A stretch of DNA of 43,782 bases from Paraktedonobacter sp964250225 (GCA_964250225.1 CAXUEY010000039.1:1-43782), one strand, 5' to 3'. Counted from the first letter of the stretch, positions 8,088-17,028 are shown. Notes: a model not told the origin generated them from the letters alone. Numbers and translations are program-made.

Positions 8088-9233
8088 ATGGATTTTGATT
8101 TGCCAGAAGAACATCAACTGGCCTATGAAAGCGCCTATGCGTTCGCGCAGAGCGAAATTGCTCCCCATAACGACGAGATTGAACGCACCGATGACTTTCC
8201 CCCCTGGATCTGGAAGCGCCTGGCAGAGCAAGGCTACACGGGTATTGCGATCCCGGAGGAGTATGGTGGTAGCGGCGGCGATTTTTTGATGGCGGCCCTG
8301 GTGGGACGCGCGATCAGCCGGACCAATGGTGGGATCGGCATGTCCTTTGGCGCGCACCTCAATCTCTGCGCGCATAATATTCTGCGTAACGGGACCGCTG
8401 AGCAAAAGGCGAAATACCTGCCCCGGTTGGTCAGCACAGAGTTGATCGGTGGGCTGGGCCTGACTGAGCCCAACGCTGGTTCAGATGCGATGGGCATTCA
8501 GATGACTGCACGCGCCACAGACGGCGGCTATCGGCTCAATGGCACGAAGATCTTTATCACCAACGGTCCTATTGCCGACCTGTTGATTATCTACGCTAAG
8601 ACGAAGCCAGAGGCGGGCAGCCGCGGGATTACGGCCTTTATCGTTGAGACTGCCACCCCCGGCTATCATGTGGCGCGCAAACTGCAAAAGCTGGGTATGC
8701 ACGGCTCACCCACTGGCGAACTGGTCTTCGAGGACGTTTTTGTGCCGGAGGCCAATGTGTTGGGGAAGGTCAACGAGGGCTTCAGGGTGGTGATGAGTGG
8801 TCTGGACCTGGAACGCGCCTTTTTTGCAACTGGCATGGTCGGCGGACTGGAGGCCGCGCTGGAGATTTCGCTGAAGTACGCGAAAGAGCGTGAGCAGTTT
8901 GGTCAGCCTATCGCAAACTTTCAGTTGATCCAGGCCAAGCTTGCCGATATGTACACCGACCTGGAGGCAGCTCGCCTGATGGCACATCGCTGTATGTGGC
9001 TGGCTCAACAGGGCAAACGCATCAGCAAAGAGGCGGCGGCGGCGGTGCTCTTTGCCGCGCGGGCTTCCATGCGCGCTGCAGACCAGGCACTACAGATCCA
9101 CGGTGGAGCGGGCTACCTGACCGACTTCGAGGTGGAGCGCCTCTGGCGCAACGCCAAGTTGGGCGAGATTGGCGCTGGTACCAATGAGATTCGCCAACTG
9201 CTGATCGCGCGCGAACTATTGGGGATGCGCTAA
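8088..9233 (+). CDS. Acyl-CoA dehydrogenase, isovaleryl/citronellyl-type active site
   Basis: 381 residues. This FAD enzyme makes the alpha-beta double bond in an acyl-CoA and passes electrons to ETF. Signature segments are GGLGLTEPNAGSDA, TKIFITNGP, and the C-terminal ALQIHGGAGYLTDFEVERLWRNAK. The usual MCAD catalytic Glu (YEGT) is replaced: this protein reads EIGAGTNEI. A Glu occurs instead in SGLDLERAFF, the position used by isovaleryl-CoA dehydrogenase. This points to branched or terpenoid acyl-CoA. The start at 8088 has GAAAGGAGA 10 nt upstream; the longer frame from 8013 has none. It heads a cluster with the AtuA-type genes (112 nt gap), consistent with acyclic terpene, leucine or isovalerate degradation. 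No carboxylase or hydratase genes are adjacent. Exact substrate unknown. Confidence 0.88.
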   Translation: MDFDLPEEHQLAYESAYAFAQSEIAPHNDEIERTDDFPPWIWKRLAEQGYTGIAIPEEYGGSGGDFLMAALVGRAISRTNGGIGMSFGAHLNLCAHNILRNGTAEQKAKYLPRLVSTELIGGLGLTEPNAGSDAMGIQMTARATDGGYRLNGTKIFITNGPIADLLIIYAKTKPEAGSRGITAFIVETATPGYHVARKLQKLGMHGSPTGELVFEDVFVPEANVLGKVNEGFRVVMSGLDLERAFFATGMVGGLEAALEISLKYAKEREQFGQPIANFQLIQAKLADMYTDLEAARLMAHRCMWLAQQGKRISKEAAAAVLFAARASMRAADQALQIHGGAGYLTDFEVERLWRNAKLGEIGAGTNEIRQLLIARELLGMR

Positions 9234-9344
9234 AATAGCGTAAATCCGTTTTATGTGCATGATCGTGTACACAGGTGTATATCGATAAAACATTATCTCC
9301 TGCCTGGCAAAACTTCTTATAGCCAGAAGGAAAAGAGGTGTCCC

Positions 9345-10709
9345 ATGAAATCGGTACGTATTGCCGGCGGCCTGGGTTTCTATGGCGATTCCTGGCAGCC
9401 GATCAAAGCCAGTATTGAACGTGGGGAGGTGCAGTATGTGGCCTCGGACCACCTGGCCGAACTGACCCTGGCGATCCTGCAAAAAGACCGTCAGCGTGAT
9501 CCCAACCTGGGGTATACCCGCGACCTGGCTCCTATGCTGCTCGACCTGTTACCACTAGCCATGCCACGCGGAGTGAAGTTCGTGCTGAATGCGGGTGGAC
9601 TCAATCCCCTGGCGGCGCGCGCGGTGCTGCTCAACGCGCTCAAGAAACACAATCTCAAGCTCAATGTAGGGGTAGTGCTCGGTGATTCTGTGCTGGAGCG
9701 CCTGGACGAGTTGCAGGCGGCAGGCGCTTCTCTGGCCCATATGGACACGGGCGCGCAGATTGGCACTGTACGCGAGCAACTGCTCTTTGCCAGCGCATAT
9801 CTGGGGGCGCGTCCCATTGTGGAGGCGCTGGAGGCGGGCGCGGATATTGTGCTGACCGGGCGCGTGGCTGACGCGGCGCTCTTCCTGGCCCCGATGGTCC
9901 ACGAGCTTGGCTGGCGGTGGGATGAGTGGGACAAACTGGCCCAGGGCATGGTTGTAGGTCACCTGCTGGAGTGCAGCGGACAGGCTACCGGCGGCAACTT
10001 TGGCGGCGATTGGCGATCCCTGCCCGACCTGGCACACATTGGCTATCCCATCGCCGAGGTCTGGGAGAACGGCGAGGCGCTGATTACCAAAGCACCAGGC
10101 ACAGGTGGACGTGTGAACTTCGATACCTTGCGTGAGCAACTACTCTATGAGGTTCACGATCCCGCGCACTACCTCACCCCCGATGTCGATGTGGATATGA
10201 CCACCCTGTATCTGGAGGAGGTCGCGCCCGACGAGGTGCGCGTGACGGGTGCGAGCGGACGACCCGCGCCGGAAACCTTCAAGATTGTGGCGGGCTACGC
10301 CGATGGCGTGATGGGTCAGGCCATGTTGGGTTACGCGTGGCCTGATGCCCTGGCTAAAGCACGCGTGGCGGCTGAGATTGTACAGCAGCAGATGCGCGAA
10401 GTTGGTTTGAAGACCGAGGAGACGTGCATCGAGTACATCGGCTACAACTCGATTCATGGTCCACTGGCCGATGCCGCCTACGCCGAGGATCTCAACGAGG
10501 TCTACCTGCGCATCGCGGTACGTTGTGCAGATAGGCAGGAGGCGGCGAAGCTGGGTCGCCTCTTCCCGCCACTGGCCCTGAGCGGTCCACCCTTTATCGG
10601 CGGATCTGGTGGTATGCTGGAGCCGCGCGGCCTGCTGGGAATCTGGCCCACACTGGCCCCGCGTGCTCTAATCGAAGAGTATATCCGCGTAAGTGTGGAG
10701 GAATCGTAA
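9345..10709 (+). CDS. atuA: AtuA-type (DUF1446) protein, N-terminal part
   Basis: 454 residues matching the DUF1446/acyclic terpene utilisation AtuA family: the N-terminal KSVRIAGGLGFYGDSW glycine-rich segment, ADIVLTGRVADAALFLAPM, GHLLECSGQATGGNFGGDW and the GYPIAEV region. AtuA is required for citronellol/geraniol catabolism in Pseudomonas, but its biochemical role is not settled. In many bacteria the protein has an extra C-terminal domain; here that domain is the next, separate gene. The ATG at 9345 has an AAAAGAGGTG ribosome binding site. It lies 111 nt after the dehydrogenase stop on the same strand. The family is recognised with confidence; the pathway in this organism is inferred. Confidence 0.85.
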   Translation: MKSVRIAGGLGFYGDSWQPIKASIERGEVQYVASDHLAELTLAILQKDRQRDPNLGYTRDLAPMLLDLLPLAMPRGVKFVLNAGGLNPLAARAVLLNALKKHNLKLNVGVVLGDSVLERLDELQAAGASLAHMDTGAQIGTVREQLLFASAYLGARPIVEALEAGADIVLTGRVADAALFLAPMVHELGWRWDEWDKLAQGMVVGHLLECSGQATGGNFGGDWRSLPDLAHIGYPIAEVWENGEALITKAPGTGGRVNFDTLREQLLYEVHDPAHYLTPDVDVDMTTLYLEEVAPDEVRVTGASGRPAPETFKIVAGYADGVMGQAMLGYAWPDALAKARVAAEIVQQQMREVGLKTEETCIEYIGYNSIHGPLADAAYAEDLNEVYLRIAVRCADRQEAAKLGRLFPPLALSGPPFIGGSGGMLEPRGLLGIWPTLAPRALIEEYIRVSVEES

Positions 10710-10710
10710 T

Positions 10711-11022
10711 ATGAAGCAACAGCTTGTGCATCTGGCTCACGCGCGCTCAGGCGACAAAGGTGATAAGGCCAATATCGCGCTTTTTGTGGCAGACCGTGCC
10801 ACCTATGAACTGCTGGTGCGCGAAGTCACGGTAGAACGCGTCCAGGCACATTTTGCGGGTATCGTTAATGGTAAAGTCGAGCGCTTTGAGGTACCCAACG
10901 TCCTGGCGCTGAACTTTGTACTGCACGATGCACTCAACGGAGGAGCCTCGCGTTCACTGCGTAGCGATTCTCTGGGCAAGTCGCTCTCCTCAGCGCTACT
11001 CAGGATGGAGATTGATGTGTGA
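10711..11022 (+). CDS. AtuA-like C-terminal domain protein
   Basis: 103 residues beginning KQQLVHLAHARSGDKGDKANIALF, the conserved start of the domain that follows DUF1446 in fused AtuA proteins. It also ends with the typical FVLHDALNGGASRSLRSD. It starts one base after the stop of the DUF1446 gene, with a GGAGGAAT ribosome binding site inside that gene's end, so the pair is very likely cotranslated and its products probably associate. No catalytic residues can be assigned. Confidence 0.82.
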   Translation: MKQQLVHLAHARSGDKGDKANIALFVADRATYELLVREVTVERVQAHFAGIVNGKVERFEVPNVLALNFVLHDALNGGASRSLRSDSLGKSLSSALLRMEIDV

Positions 11023-11078
11023 GGTGTGTTTTTGCCCACCTGTGTGGGCCAAAACACTGATATACTATTTCCCTTTCC

Positions 11079-11936
11079 CTAGAATGGGGTCACATCTCCG
11101 CACATGATCGGGTCTAAGCCCGTCTGTGTGGAAAGATCGGTGGTGCGGTGGATATTGATATACCAGCCGCTTCTGGGAATGGACGACACATTCGGGATGA
11201 CTGTCCGCGAGACGGCATTGCCGTTCTGGTCCGCGGTCAGCGGCGTGAGCGGGAAGAGCACATTGCCAGGAATCTGGCTCTCGCAACTGCCGAGGTGAAT
11301 ATGCGCGGCATGCATTGAACCGGGCGCGAGCTGCTGAGCAGCGATGATCACCGTCAGCGACCCATCATGGATGAAGAGCACGGCTGCTGCGGTGGAGTGC
11401 TGATTGGGCGAGATAACGGCCTGCCCCAGCATAACCTTTGAGTGTTCCTGGCCATTGTGTGTCCGAGGAGCTGGCACGTTGCCGCACGTAATCGGCTCGG
11501 CCTGGTCGGCATCGCCCAACGTTGGGCCATTATGCACATTGATATACCAGCCGCTATTGGGGATGCCGCCCTGGACGTTATGCACCACGGTGGTGGTTGA
11601 CGCGGCGCCACTTGCAGCGGTGACCACATTGTTCAGGGGAATAAGAATGGGGCCATTGACGTTACAATTCCCCCCGTGGATATGCGCCGGGTGCGTGCTA
11701 TTGGGGGCCAGCCCTACCAGCTTGATCGTCACCGTTAAATCCTGCGTCTGCGCGTTCCAGGTGAGCGAGGCCGAGCCATGAGGCATATGGGGCAGAATAA
11801 GCACTGCAGCGCGAGCGCGCTGTACGCCACTTGCCGCAGCTGGCTGGCTACTCCCCATTAGCAGGACCGCAATGGCCACGACAACTATTGCACCTGCCAT
11901 GATGAAACGCGTCAATTTCAACTTAGAAATAGACAT
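11079..11936 (-). CDS. Exported protein with two CHRD domains
   Basis: 285 residues. The N-terminus KLKLTRFIMAGAIVVVAIAVLLMG, ending SQPAAASG, is a Sec signal peptide or signal anchor. Two tandem CHRD-like domains follow. Each has a strand-rich LTVTIKLVGLAP or LTVIIAAQQLAP segment, a HIH motif (HPAHIHGGNC, HAAHIHLGSC), and a closing SGWYINVHNG or SGWYINIHRT motif with a final CG. The paired cysteines in each domain suggest disulfides. CHRD domains occur in chordin and many bacterial secreted proteins of unknown function. An AGGAGGAAC ribosome binding site supports the ATG at 11936. Monocistronic. Function is not known. Confidence 0.85.
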   Translation of the reverse strand: MSISKLKLTRFIMAGAIVVVAIAVLLMGSSQPAAASGVQRARAAVLILPHMPHGSASLTWNAQTQDLTVTIKLVGLAPNSTHPAHIHGGNCNVNGPILIPLNNVVTAASGAASTTTVVHNVQGGIPNSGWYINVHNGPTLGDADQAEPITCGNVPAPRTHNGQEHSKVMLGQAVISPNQHSTAAAVLFIHDGSLTVIIAAQQLAPGSMHAAHIHLGSCESQIPGNVLFPLTPLTADQNGNAVSRTVIPNVSSIPRSGWYINIHRTTDLSTQTGLDPIMCGDVTPF

Positions 11937-12344
11937 ACTTGTTGTTCCTCCTTGATTGACTGTTAGAAAAACGACACTTCTCTAACATATCCTTCTACGC
12001 TACACGTTACAATTTGCAACACATAATCCTCGGCGATAGATACCGCCAGCGCACGGCGTCACAAAACGCGGCATACAAATGTGCATGCCTGGATGAAAGC
12101 TATGCGAAAAAGGTTGGCGACCTGTTGCTAATAGTAGCACAAAAAAGTGATAAAAGCCAATAGTACTATGGGCATGTTAAATATATTGTTCCGTTTCTCT
12201 TGCAGTTCGCGTTTATATGCTGCGTTCCAACGCGTGAAAAGTGGGAGACTTATCTTCCATCTGTGATATATCTGCATCCTTTCTTTTAAGCACTGATTAT
12301 AAATGCCTGGAGGGATAATAAAATAATTTATCCCTCATATATAT
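11937..12344. other. AT-rich intergenic region with hairpin
   Basis: A 408-nt spacer between the CHRD gene and the 3' end of the efflux gene. The only clear structure is GAGGGATAA (12310-12318) / TTATCCCTC (12328-12336), a 9-bp hairpin close to the efflux-gene stop. It could terminate minus-strand transcription but lacks a T-run. I see no gene or RNA motif in the rest. Confidence 0.5.
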
Positions 12345-14180
12345 CTAAATAGTATGTGTTGCTATATTCTCACCCTCAGACTTGTTTTCATCTCCTTCCG
12401 GCTTCTTTGCGTCCCATGACTTCGCTAGCGGGATGTCTTTCAAGAAGAGGGCCGCGATAAAGGCACAGCCACAGAAGATGAGCACGACCAGGAAACCGTG
12501 CTGAATGGCCACGGCCAGCGATTGCTTCAGCCCGTCGAAGACCTGGTTGAGCAGGGTGAGCACCTGTTGCGCGGCCTGTGCTCCGGCCTGGTGCGCCACT
12601 GCGTCGTGCTGTGGACCCGCCGGGATGTTGGCGCTGGCCTTCGCTGCCGCAATCTGGCTGGCGATGCGCTGCGCGGTGTGTACGACGTTATCGCGATAGT
12701 TCTGATCGATCAGCACCTGCGGATTAGTGGCGAATTTCCAGCCCTGCGGTGTCAATTGCTGCACGGCGTTGGTCGGCACGCGCTTGGGCAGGTCGCTGGC
12801 GATGGTGTTGTTCACGACGGTCCCGACAATAGCCACGCCCAGGGTCTGGCCCAGTGCGCGCAGGTAGGTCACAGCGCCCGTACCCACACCCATCAGTTTG
12901 CGTGGAAGGGCGTTCTGGATCGCCAGCGTTTGCACCGAGAAGAACATACCCAGGCCCACGCCGGTAATAATCATATAGCCAGCCGCCTCCAGTGGACTTG
13001 TCGTGGCCGTCATGCGCGTCATCAGGAAGACGCCGATGGAGAGCAGGATCACGCCGAAGATGGTTACACCGTGGTAGCGCGCCAGTTTCGCGATAACGAT
13101 GCCGGAGAAGGCCGCGCCAACGGTCAGGCTAATGGTCATGGGTGTGATGACCACTCCCGAATTGGTCGCGCTCTCGCCCAGCACGCCCTGCAAGTAGAGC
13201 GGGAGATAGATCACCAGTGGCAAGAGGATCATCCCCATAAAAAGCGCCAGCGTGGTATCAGCCGCGAACACTTGATTGCGGAAGAGGCTCAGAGGCAACA
13301 ATGGCTCACTCGCGAAGCGCTCGGTGATGAAAAAGAGAATGTAGAGGACACCAGAGGCTACCAGCATACCGATAATCTGTGGCGAGCTCCATGCGTAGGT
13401 TGCGTCGCTGCCCCAGGTCAGGCCGAGCAGCAGGCAGACGGTCGCCGACGATGCCAGCAGCGCGCCCAGAAAGTCCACGCGCCTGAGGGCTGCCCAGCCG
13501 CGATACTGGTTGCTGCGGTTGGAGATGTTACGCGGCATATAGATCAGTAGCGCTGCCAGAGCGATGATACCGATGGGCAGGTTGATATAGAAGACCCAGC
13601 GCCAGCGCGTGGCATCGGTGACAAAGTTGCCCAGCAGTGGGCCGTGATCGGTCAGCCAGCCGCCGAGGGTTGGGCCAACCACGCTGGAGAAGCCATAGAC
13701 GCCTGAAAAGATGCCCTGCCATTTCGCGCGCTCGGCTGGCACAAAGATATCACCAACCACTACGAAGACCAGAGCGATGCCGGTACCCGCGCCCAGGCCC
13801 TGAATAGCACGGAAAGCGATTAACTGGTCCATCGTCTGCGCCGCGCCGGAGAGCACCGATCCCAGCAGGAAGACTGTCGAGCCAAGCACCAGGAACCATT
13901 TGCGCCCAAACTGGTCAGAGAGCTTGCTGACCAGCGGGATCATCGTCGTCGAGGCCAGGAGATAGGCCGTGACCACCCAGCTATAGCGGTCAAAGCCCTG
14001 CAACTCGCCCACAATGCGTGGCAGGGCCGTGCCCACAATCGTCTGGTCCAGCGCCTCCAGCAGCAGCGTGAGCATTAAGGCCGCCAGCACGCTAAACAGG
14101 GCAAATCCATGCAGGCTGCGCCCGCTCGCCAGTGCCGCGCTCTTCTCTGGAGGCACCGCGCCCGTTGTATTCTGAGACAT
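12345..14180 (-). CDS. DHA2-family (EmrB/QacA) MFS multidrug efflux transporter
   Basis: 611 residues. This inner-membrane proton antiporter has 14 predicted helices. Motif A is LSDQFGRKWFLVLG after TM2. The first helix carries LLLEALDQTIVGTALPRI, which includes the D-T-IV-ALP motif D1 typical of DHA2 pumps. GIFSGVYGFSSVVGPTLGGWL is motif C of antiporters. A hydrophilic insert (about residues 500-560) precedes the last helix. The start at 14180 (MSQNTTG) has an AAGAGGAGAAG ribosome binding site; upstream extension only overlaps the PadR tail in another frame. It lies 76 nt downstream of a padR-type gene on the same strand, so the regulator probably controls it. The substrate is unknown; hydrophobic antimicrobials are typical. 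Confidence 0.92.
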   Translation of the reverse strand: MSQNTTGAVPPEKSAALASGRSLHGFALFSVLAALMLTLLLEALDQTIVGTALPRIVGELQGFDRYSWVVTAYLLASTTMIPLVSKLSDQFGRKWFLVLGSTVFLLGSVLSGAAQTMDQLIAFRAIQGLGAGTGIALVFVVVGDIFVPAERAKWQGIFSGVYGFSSVVGPTLGGWLTDHGPLLGNFVTDATRWRWVFYINLPIGIIALAALLIYMPRNISNRSNQYRGWAALRRVDFLGALLASSATVCLLLGLTWGSDATYAWSSPQIIGMLVASGVLYILFFITERFASEPLLPLSLFRNQVFAADTTLALFMGMILLPLVIYLPLYLQGVLGESATNSGVVITPMTISLTVGAAFSGIVIAKLARYHGVTIFGVILLSIGVFLMTRMTATTSPLEAAGYMIITGVGLGMFFSVQTLAIQNALPRKLMGVGTGAVTYLRALGQTLGVAIVGTVVNNTIASDLPKRVPTNAVQQLTPQGWKFATNPQVLIDQNYRDNVVHTAQRIASQIAAAKASANIPAGPQHDAVAHQAGAQAAQQVLTLLNQVFDGLKQSLAVAIQHGFLVVLIFCGCAFIAALFLKDIPLAKSWDAKKPEGDENKSEGENIATHTI

Positions 14181-14256
14181 GAGAATTCTTCTCCTCTTTT
14201 TAATACTGAAAAATTCTGCCTGATGCTGCAAAGTGATGGGCAGTTTCTCTTTGTAA

Positions 14257-14964
14257 CTATTGTCGATTTCTGTTGGGACTCTGGTTCTGATTTTGGTTTT
14301 GGTTGTGACTGTGACTATGACTATGATCGTGATTCTCGTGCTGCTTCTGCTCGCGCCTCCTCTGTAGTGATACGCCGCCCGTTTCTTGCTGGATACCGCT
14401 CTCGGCCTGGCGGGCCAGTTCTTGTTGGCGCAAACGCTGCGCCCACTCAACTTCGTGGCCCCAGAAGTCCTCAACGTGTTTCATCACCTCAAGGGTCGCA
14501 TCCAGCGACATATTTTCCCACTTATACTCCCGACGAGCACGTGCAGCCAGATCTGCTGCCTCAGCGCTCAGGTGCAAAACATGCGCCTGGCAGTAGTTGA
14601 TATAATGATCGATGAGGTAGAGTCGCTCAAAAGGTTGCAAGAGGTGGAGGACCGGCAACTTATAGGCAAAAATACGCTGATACTCACCCAGGTTCGAGGT
14701 GGTATCCAGCATCAGCGCGTGAAAACGTTCGCGCCCGTTCTCGGTGATCTGATAGCAGCGCGAATTACGCTCCCCGTGCTGTTCCTGACCAGCCTCTGTG
14801 TTGACCTCGATCAGTCCGCTCTCCTCCAGCTTTGCCAGCAGCGGATAGAGTCGTCCATTGCTGACCTTCGCATAAGGCCCAATCATATCGTTGATGATAC
14901 GCGCGATCAGGTATCCATGCGCTGGGAAGCGTATCAGTAGCGTGAGGATGCATAATTCATACAT
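14257..14964 (-). CDS. PadR-family transcriptional regulator with His/Asn/Gln-rich tail
   Basis: 235 residues. The N-terminal winged helix (MYELCILTLLIRFPAHGYLIARIIND, then GRLYPLLAKLEESGLIEV) is classic PadR. It is followed by a PadR C-terminal helical dimerisation domain of the Vir type. The last 25 residues are low-complexity, alternating HS and NQ (HDHSHSHSH, NQNQNQNQ), from simple dinucleotide-like DNA repeats at 14280-14330. This tail could bind metal or be phenotypically neutral. The start is put at ATG 14964: an upstream GTG (15015) lies inside the operator palindrome and gives a non-homologous 17-residue extension. It is transcribed with the efflux gene from the promoter at 15024-15052. 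Expected role: ligand-relieved repressor of the pump. Confidence 0.88.
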   Translation of the reverse strand: MYELCILTLLIRFPAHGYLIARIINDMIGPYAKVSNGRLYPLLAKLEESGLIEVNTEAGQEQHGERNSRCYQITENGRERFHALMLDTTSNLGEYQRIFAYKLPVLHLLQPFERLYLIDHYINYCQAHVLHLSAEAADLAARARREYKWENMSLDATLEVMKHVEDFWGHEVEWAQRLRQQELARQAESGIQQETGGVSLQRRREQKQHENHDHSHSHSHNQNQNQNQSPNRNRQ

Positions 14965-14996
14965 AGCTTGCCCTCTAGTCTGCCGATTGTAAGACC

Positions 14997-15022
14997 AGTC
15001 ATAGTGACCTGTCACTATGACT
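14997..15022. promoter_or_regulatory. Perfect palindromic operator upstream of padR
   Basis: AGTCATAGTGAC and GTCACTATGACT are perfect inverted arms around a central CT. The site begins 1-2 nt after the -10 box, covering the likely start point. Location and symmetry suggest binding by the PadR protein itself. Confidence 0.75.
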
Positions 15023-15023
15023 T

Positions 15024-15052
15024 AGTATACGCGACAAAAAACGGAGAGTCAA
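15024..15052 (-). promoter_or_regulatory. Sigma70-type promoter of padR-efflux operon
   Basis: On the minus strand, TTGACT (15047-15052) and TATACT (15024-15029) are spaced 17 nt apart, followed immediately by the 26-bp palindrome. Confidence 0.75.
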
Positions 15053-15116
15053 GGGCAACCTACCTCGTCACTTCTCCCAGAAGAGCAAGAATGGAACAGT
15101 CCCAGCTCCATCGTGT

Positions 15117-15125
15117 TGGTATAAT
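15117..15125 (+). promoter_or_regulatory. Extended -10 promoter of the AraC/GyrI gene
   Basis: TGGTATAAT is an extended -10 element 31 nt before the start codon at 15156. No clear -35 box is visible. Confidence 0.5.
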
Positions 15126-15155
15126 GCTGAAGCACCGAGCGGGAAAGGAAAGGCC

Positions 15156-16037
15156 ATGAACTATCGCGCATGCATCCAGGCAAGTATTGATTATATCGAA
15201 GATCACCTGAAAGAAGAGCTGACGGCGCAAGATCTGGCAGACATTGCTGGCTTCTCGCCCTATCATTACTACCGTGTTTTTCACGCGTATGTTGGCAAAA
15301 CCGTTATGGAGTATATCAGATGCAGGCGATTGGCCCATGCTGTTGTCGAACTTGTTCAAAACAAACGTATCATCGATATTGCGATGGATTACGGCTTTGA
15401 GACGCACAATGGCTTTGGCAAGGCTTTTCGCAAGACCTATGGGTGCGCGCCAGAAAAGTATCGCCTGCATGTTTCGGGACAGTTGCCTGCGAAGGTCGAT
15501 CTGTCCCTGTTCGCTCAGTACAATTTGAGAGGAGCAATCGTGATGGAACCACAGATTATGACCAGGCCAGCCTTTAAAGTTGCTGGTTATGAACTCAAGA
15601 CGACCACGCGTGATGATGCGAGCAGTCAAGAGGTACCGGCCTTCTGGGGCACGATGACCACAGAGCATCTTGAGACTCTGCATAACAAGTTTCAGAGTGT
15701 GGGCGGGGCTGAGCTCGGCCTGTCCTTCCCAACTGACCCTGCCAATGGCGATTTCTCTTATGTCATCGCCGTTGAGGTCAGCGACTTCAAGGGCGTTCCG
15801 GCAGATATGTTCACGGCGGAAATACCAGAGGGCGTCTATGCAATTTTCACGACTCCGGCCAACGACGGTGAGCATAATATCGCGCCAGCGATTCAAGGAA
15901 CCTGGAACTATATCCACGAGACCTGGTTCCCCACCTCAGGTTATGAGTTCGCTGAAGGAAAAGCTGATTTTGAGTGGTACCCATGCAGTGACCCAGCGGA
16001 AAAGGTCAAGATCTATATCCCGATCATCAAGAAGTAA
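15156..16037 (+). CDS. AraC-type regulator with GyrI-like effector-binding domain
   Basis: 293 residues. The N-terminal 105 carry two AraC helix-turn-helix motifs (LTAQDLADIAGFSPYHYYRVFHAYVG and RIIDIAMDYGFETHNGFGKAFRKTYG, ending in the CAPEKYR signature). Residues 128-293 are a GyrI/SOUL-like effector-binding domain (RPAFKVAGYELKT, then PEGVYAIFTTP and DFEWYPCSDP). This architecture matches SoxS/Rob- and BltR-like regulators that sense small hydrophobic compounds. A GAAAGGAAAGG ribosome binding site supports the start. It is divergent from the padR-efflux operon across 191 nt, so it could influence drug efflux. That is inference. It is followed by a transglutaminase-like gene 35 nt downstream. 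Confidence 0.9.
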   Translation: MNYRACIQASIDYIEDHLKEELTAQDLADIAGFSPYHYYRVFHAYVGKTVMEYIRCRRLAHAVVELVQNKRIIDIAMDYGFETHNGFGKAFRKTYGCAPEKYRLHVSGQLPAKVDLSLFAQYNLRGAIVMEPQIMTRPAFKVAGYELKTTTRDDASSQEVPAFWGTMTTEHLETLHNKFQSVGGAELGLSFPTDPANGDFSYVIAVEVSDFKGVPADMFTAEIPEGVYAIFTTPANDGEHNIAPAIQGTWNYIHETWFPTSGYEFAEGKADFEWYPCSDPAEKVKIYIPIIKK

Positions 16038-16072
16038 GACGTATAATCCCCTGTTCTACACAGAAGGAGCTT

Positions 16073-16951
16073 ATGATGGATACTACCCAATTACTCGCCT
16101 ACTATCGTGCCCACAGTTCTCTCACCGATCCAGGCAGGTATGCCGCGCTCTACGACGACCTGCCCCGCGACGTGCCCGGTCTGGTGCGCGTCGTGCAAGG
16201 GCTGATCATTACACCCTACGATGCGGACTTACGCGACATGTATCATCTTGATCCCGAAGAGATCGATAGCGCTCCGTTTGGCGTGCGACGTATGGAAGAT
16301 TTCATGGAGCGCATCCAGCGCCGTCATGCCGCGCCGCTGAGTGTGGAGCGTCCGCCTATCCTGCGCATTGCCATGAACTGCCGCAACTTCGCTTTCCTGC
16401 TGGTCTCAATGCTTCGTCAGCAAGGCATTCCAGCGCGAGCACGTGTAGGCTTTGCTGACTACTTCCCAGTTGTGTACGCCGTTGACCATCGTATCCCCGA
16501 ATACTGGCACGAGGCGCAACAGCGCTGGGTGAGCGTGGACCCAATGATCGACGATCCCCACAGACGCGACTACAAGCTGACATTTGATACGCTGGACATC
16601 GGCAGCCCCACCTTCCTGACGGCTGGCGAGGTCTGGCAACGTTGTCGAGCGGGTGAACTCGATCCCCAGGATTTTGGGGATAGTCCTACTGTTCGGGGTA
16701 TGCCAGCGATTCGCTATGCCCTGCTTCAGGACTTCGCGTATCTGAACAAGTGCGAGATAGTGGGTTCCGACAATTGGGGCGAGTTAATCACGAAGCCCGA
16801 AGCCGACCTGACCAGCGACGATCTCGCGTTGCTGGACCAACTTGCCGTCCTGACCACGCAGGCCGATGCCCACCTGGACGAACTGCGCGCACTTTTCGCG
16901 CAGACCGCCTACGGACAGGCAGTCAACGCACAACTGGCTGTCCTCACCTGA
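16073..16951 (+). CDS. Transglutaminase-like domain protein
   Basis: 292 residues. The papain-like transglutaminase core has its nucleophile in AMNCRNFAFLLVSMLRQQGIPARARVGF, its His in EYWHEAQQRWVSVDP and its Asp in SVDPMID, which is the Cys-His-Asp order of the superfamily. There is no signal peptide, so it is cytoplasmic. Bacterial members include proteases, amidases and uncharacterised enzymes. The AGAAGGAG ribosome binding site is 6 nt before ATG ATG. It probably shares a transcript with the AraC-type gene (35 nt gap) and is closed by a strong terminator. Substrate unknown. Confidence 0.82.
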   Translation: MMDTTQLLAYYRAHSSLTDPGRYAALYDDLPRDVPGLVRVVQGLIITPYDADLRDMYHLDPEEIDSAPFGVRRMEDFMERIQRRHAAPLSVERPPILRIAMNCRNFAFLLVSMLRQQGIPARARVGFADYFPVVYAVDHRIPEYWHEAQQRWVSVDPMIDDPHRRDYKLTFDTLDIGSPTFLTAGEVWQRCRAGELDPQDFGDSPTVRGMPAIRYALLQDFAYLNKCEIVGSDNWGELITKPEADLTSDDLALLDQLAVLTTQADAHLDELRALFAQTAYGQAVNAQLAVLT

Positions 16952-16994
16952 ACGAACGCCACAACCCGATCTTAGCCGCATCCGCGTTACAAGC

Positions 16995-17028
16995 GTGCTC
17001 CTGGTATAAAAGTACCAGGAGCACTTTT
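16995..17028 (+). terminator. Terminator after transglutaminase-like gene
   Basis: GTGCTCCTGGTA (16995-17006) and TACCAGGAGCAC (17013-17024) form a perfect 12-bp stem with a 6-nt loop, followed by TTTT. Confidence 0.88.

Noticed and set aside
12498..13550. 350-residue plus-strand ORF
   Set aside because: It is antisense to the efflux gene; the composition is Gln/His/Arg-rich with no domain, typical of a GC-biased shadow frame.
15060..15917. 285-residue minus-strand ORF opposite the AraC-type gene
   Set aside because: No recognisable domain; the plus strand has clear AraC and GyrI motifs and a good ribosome binding site.
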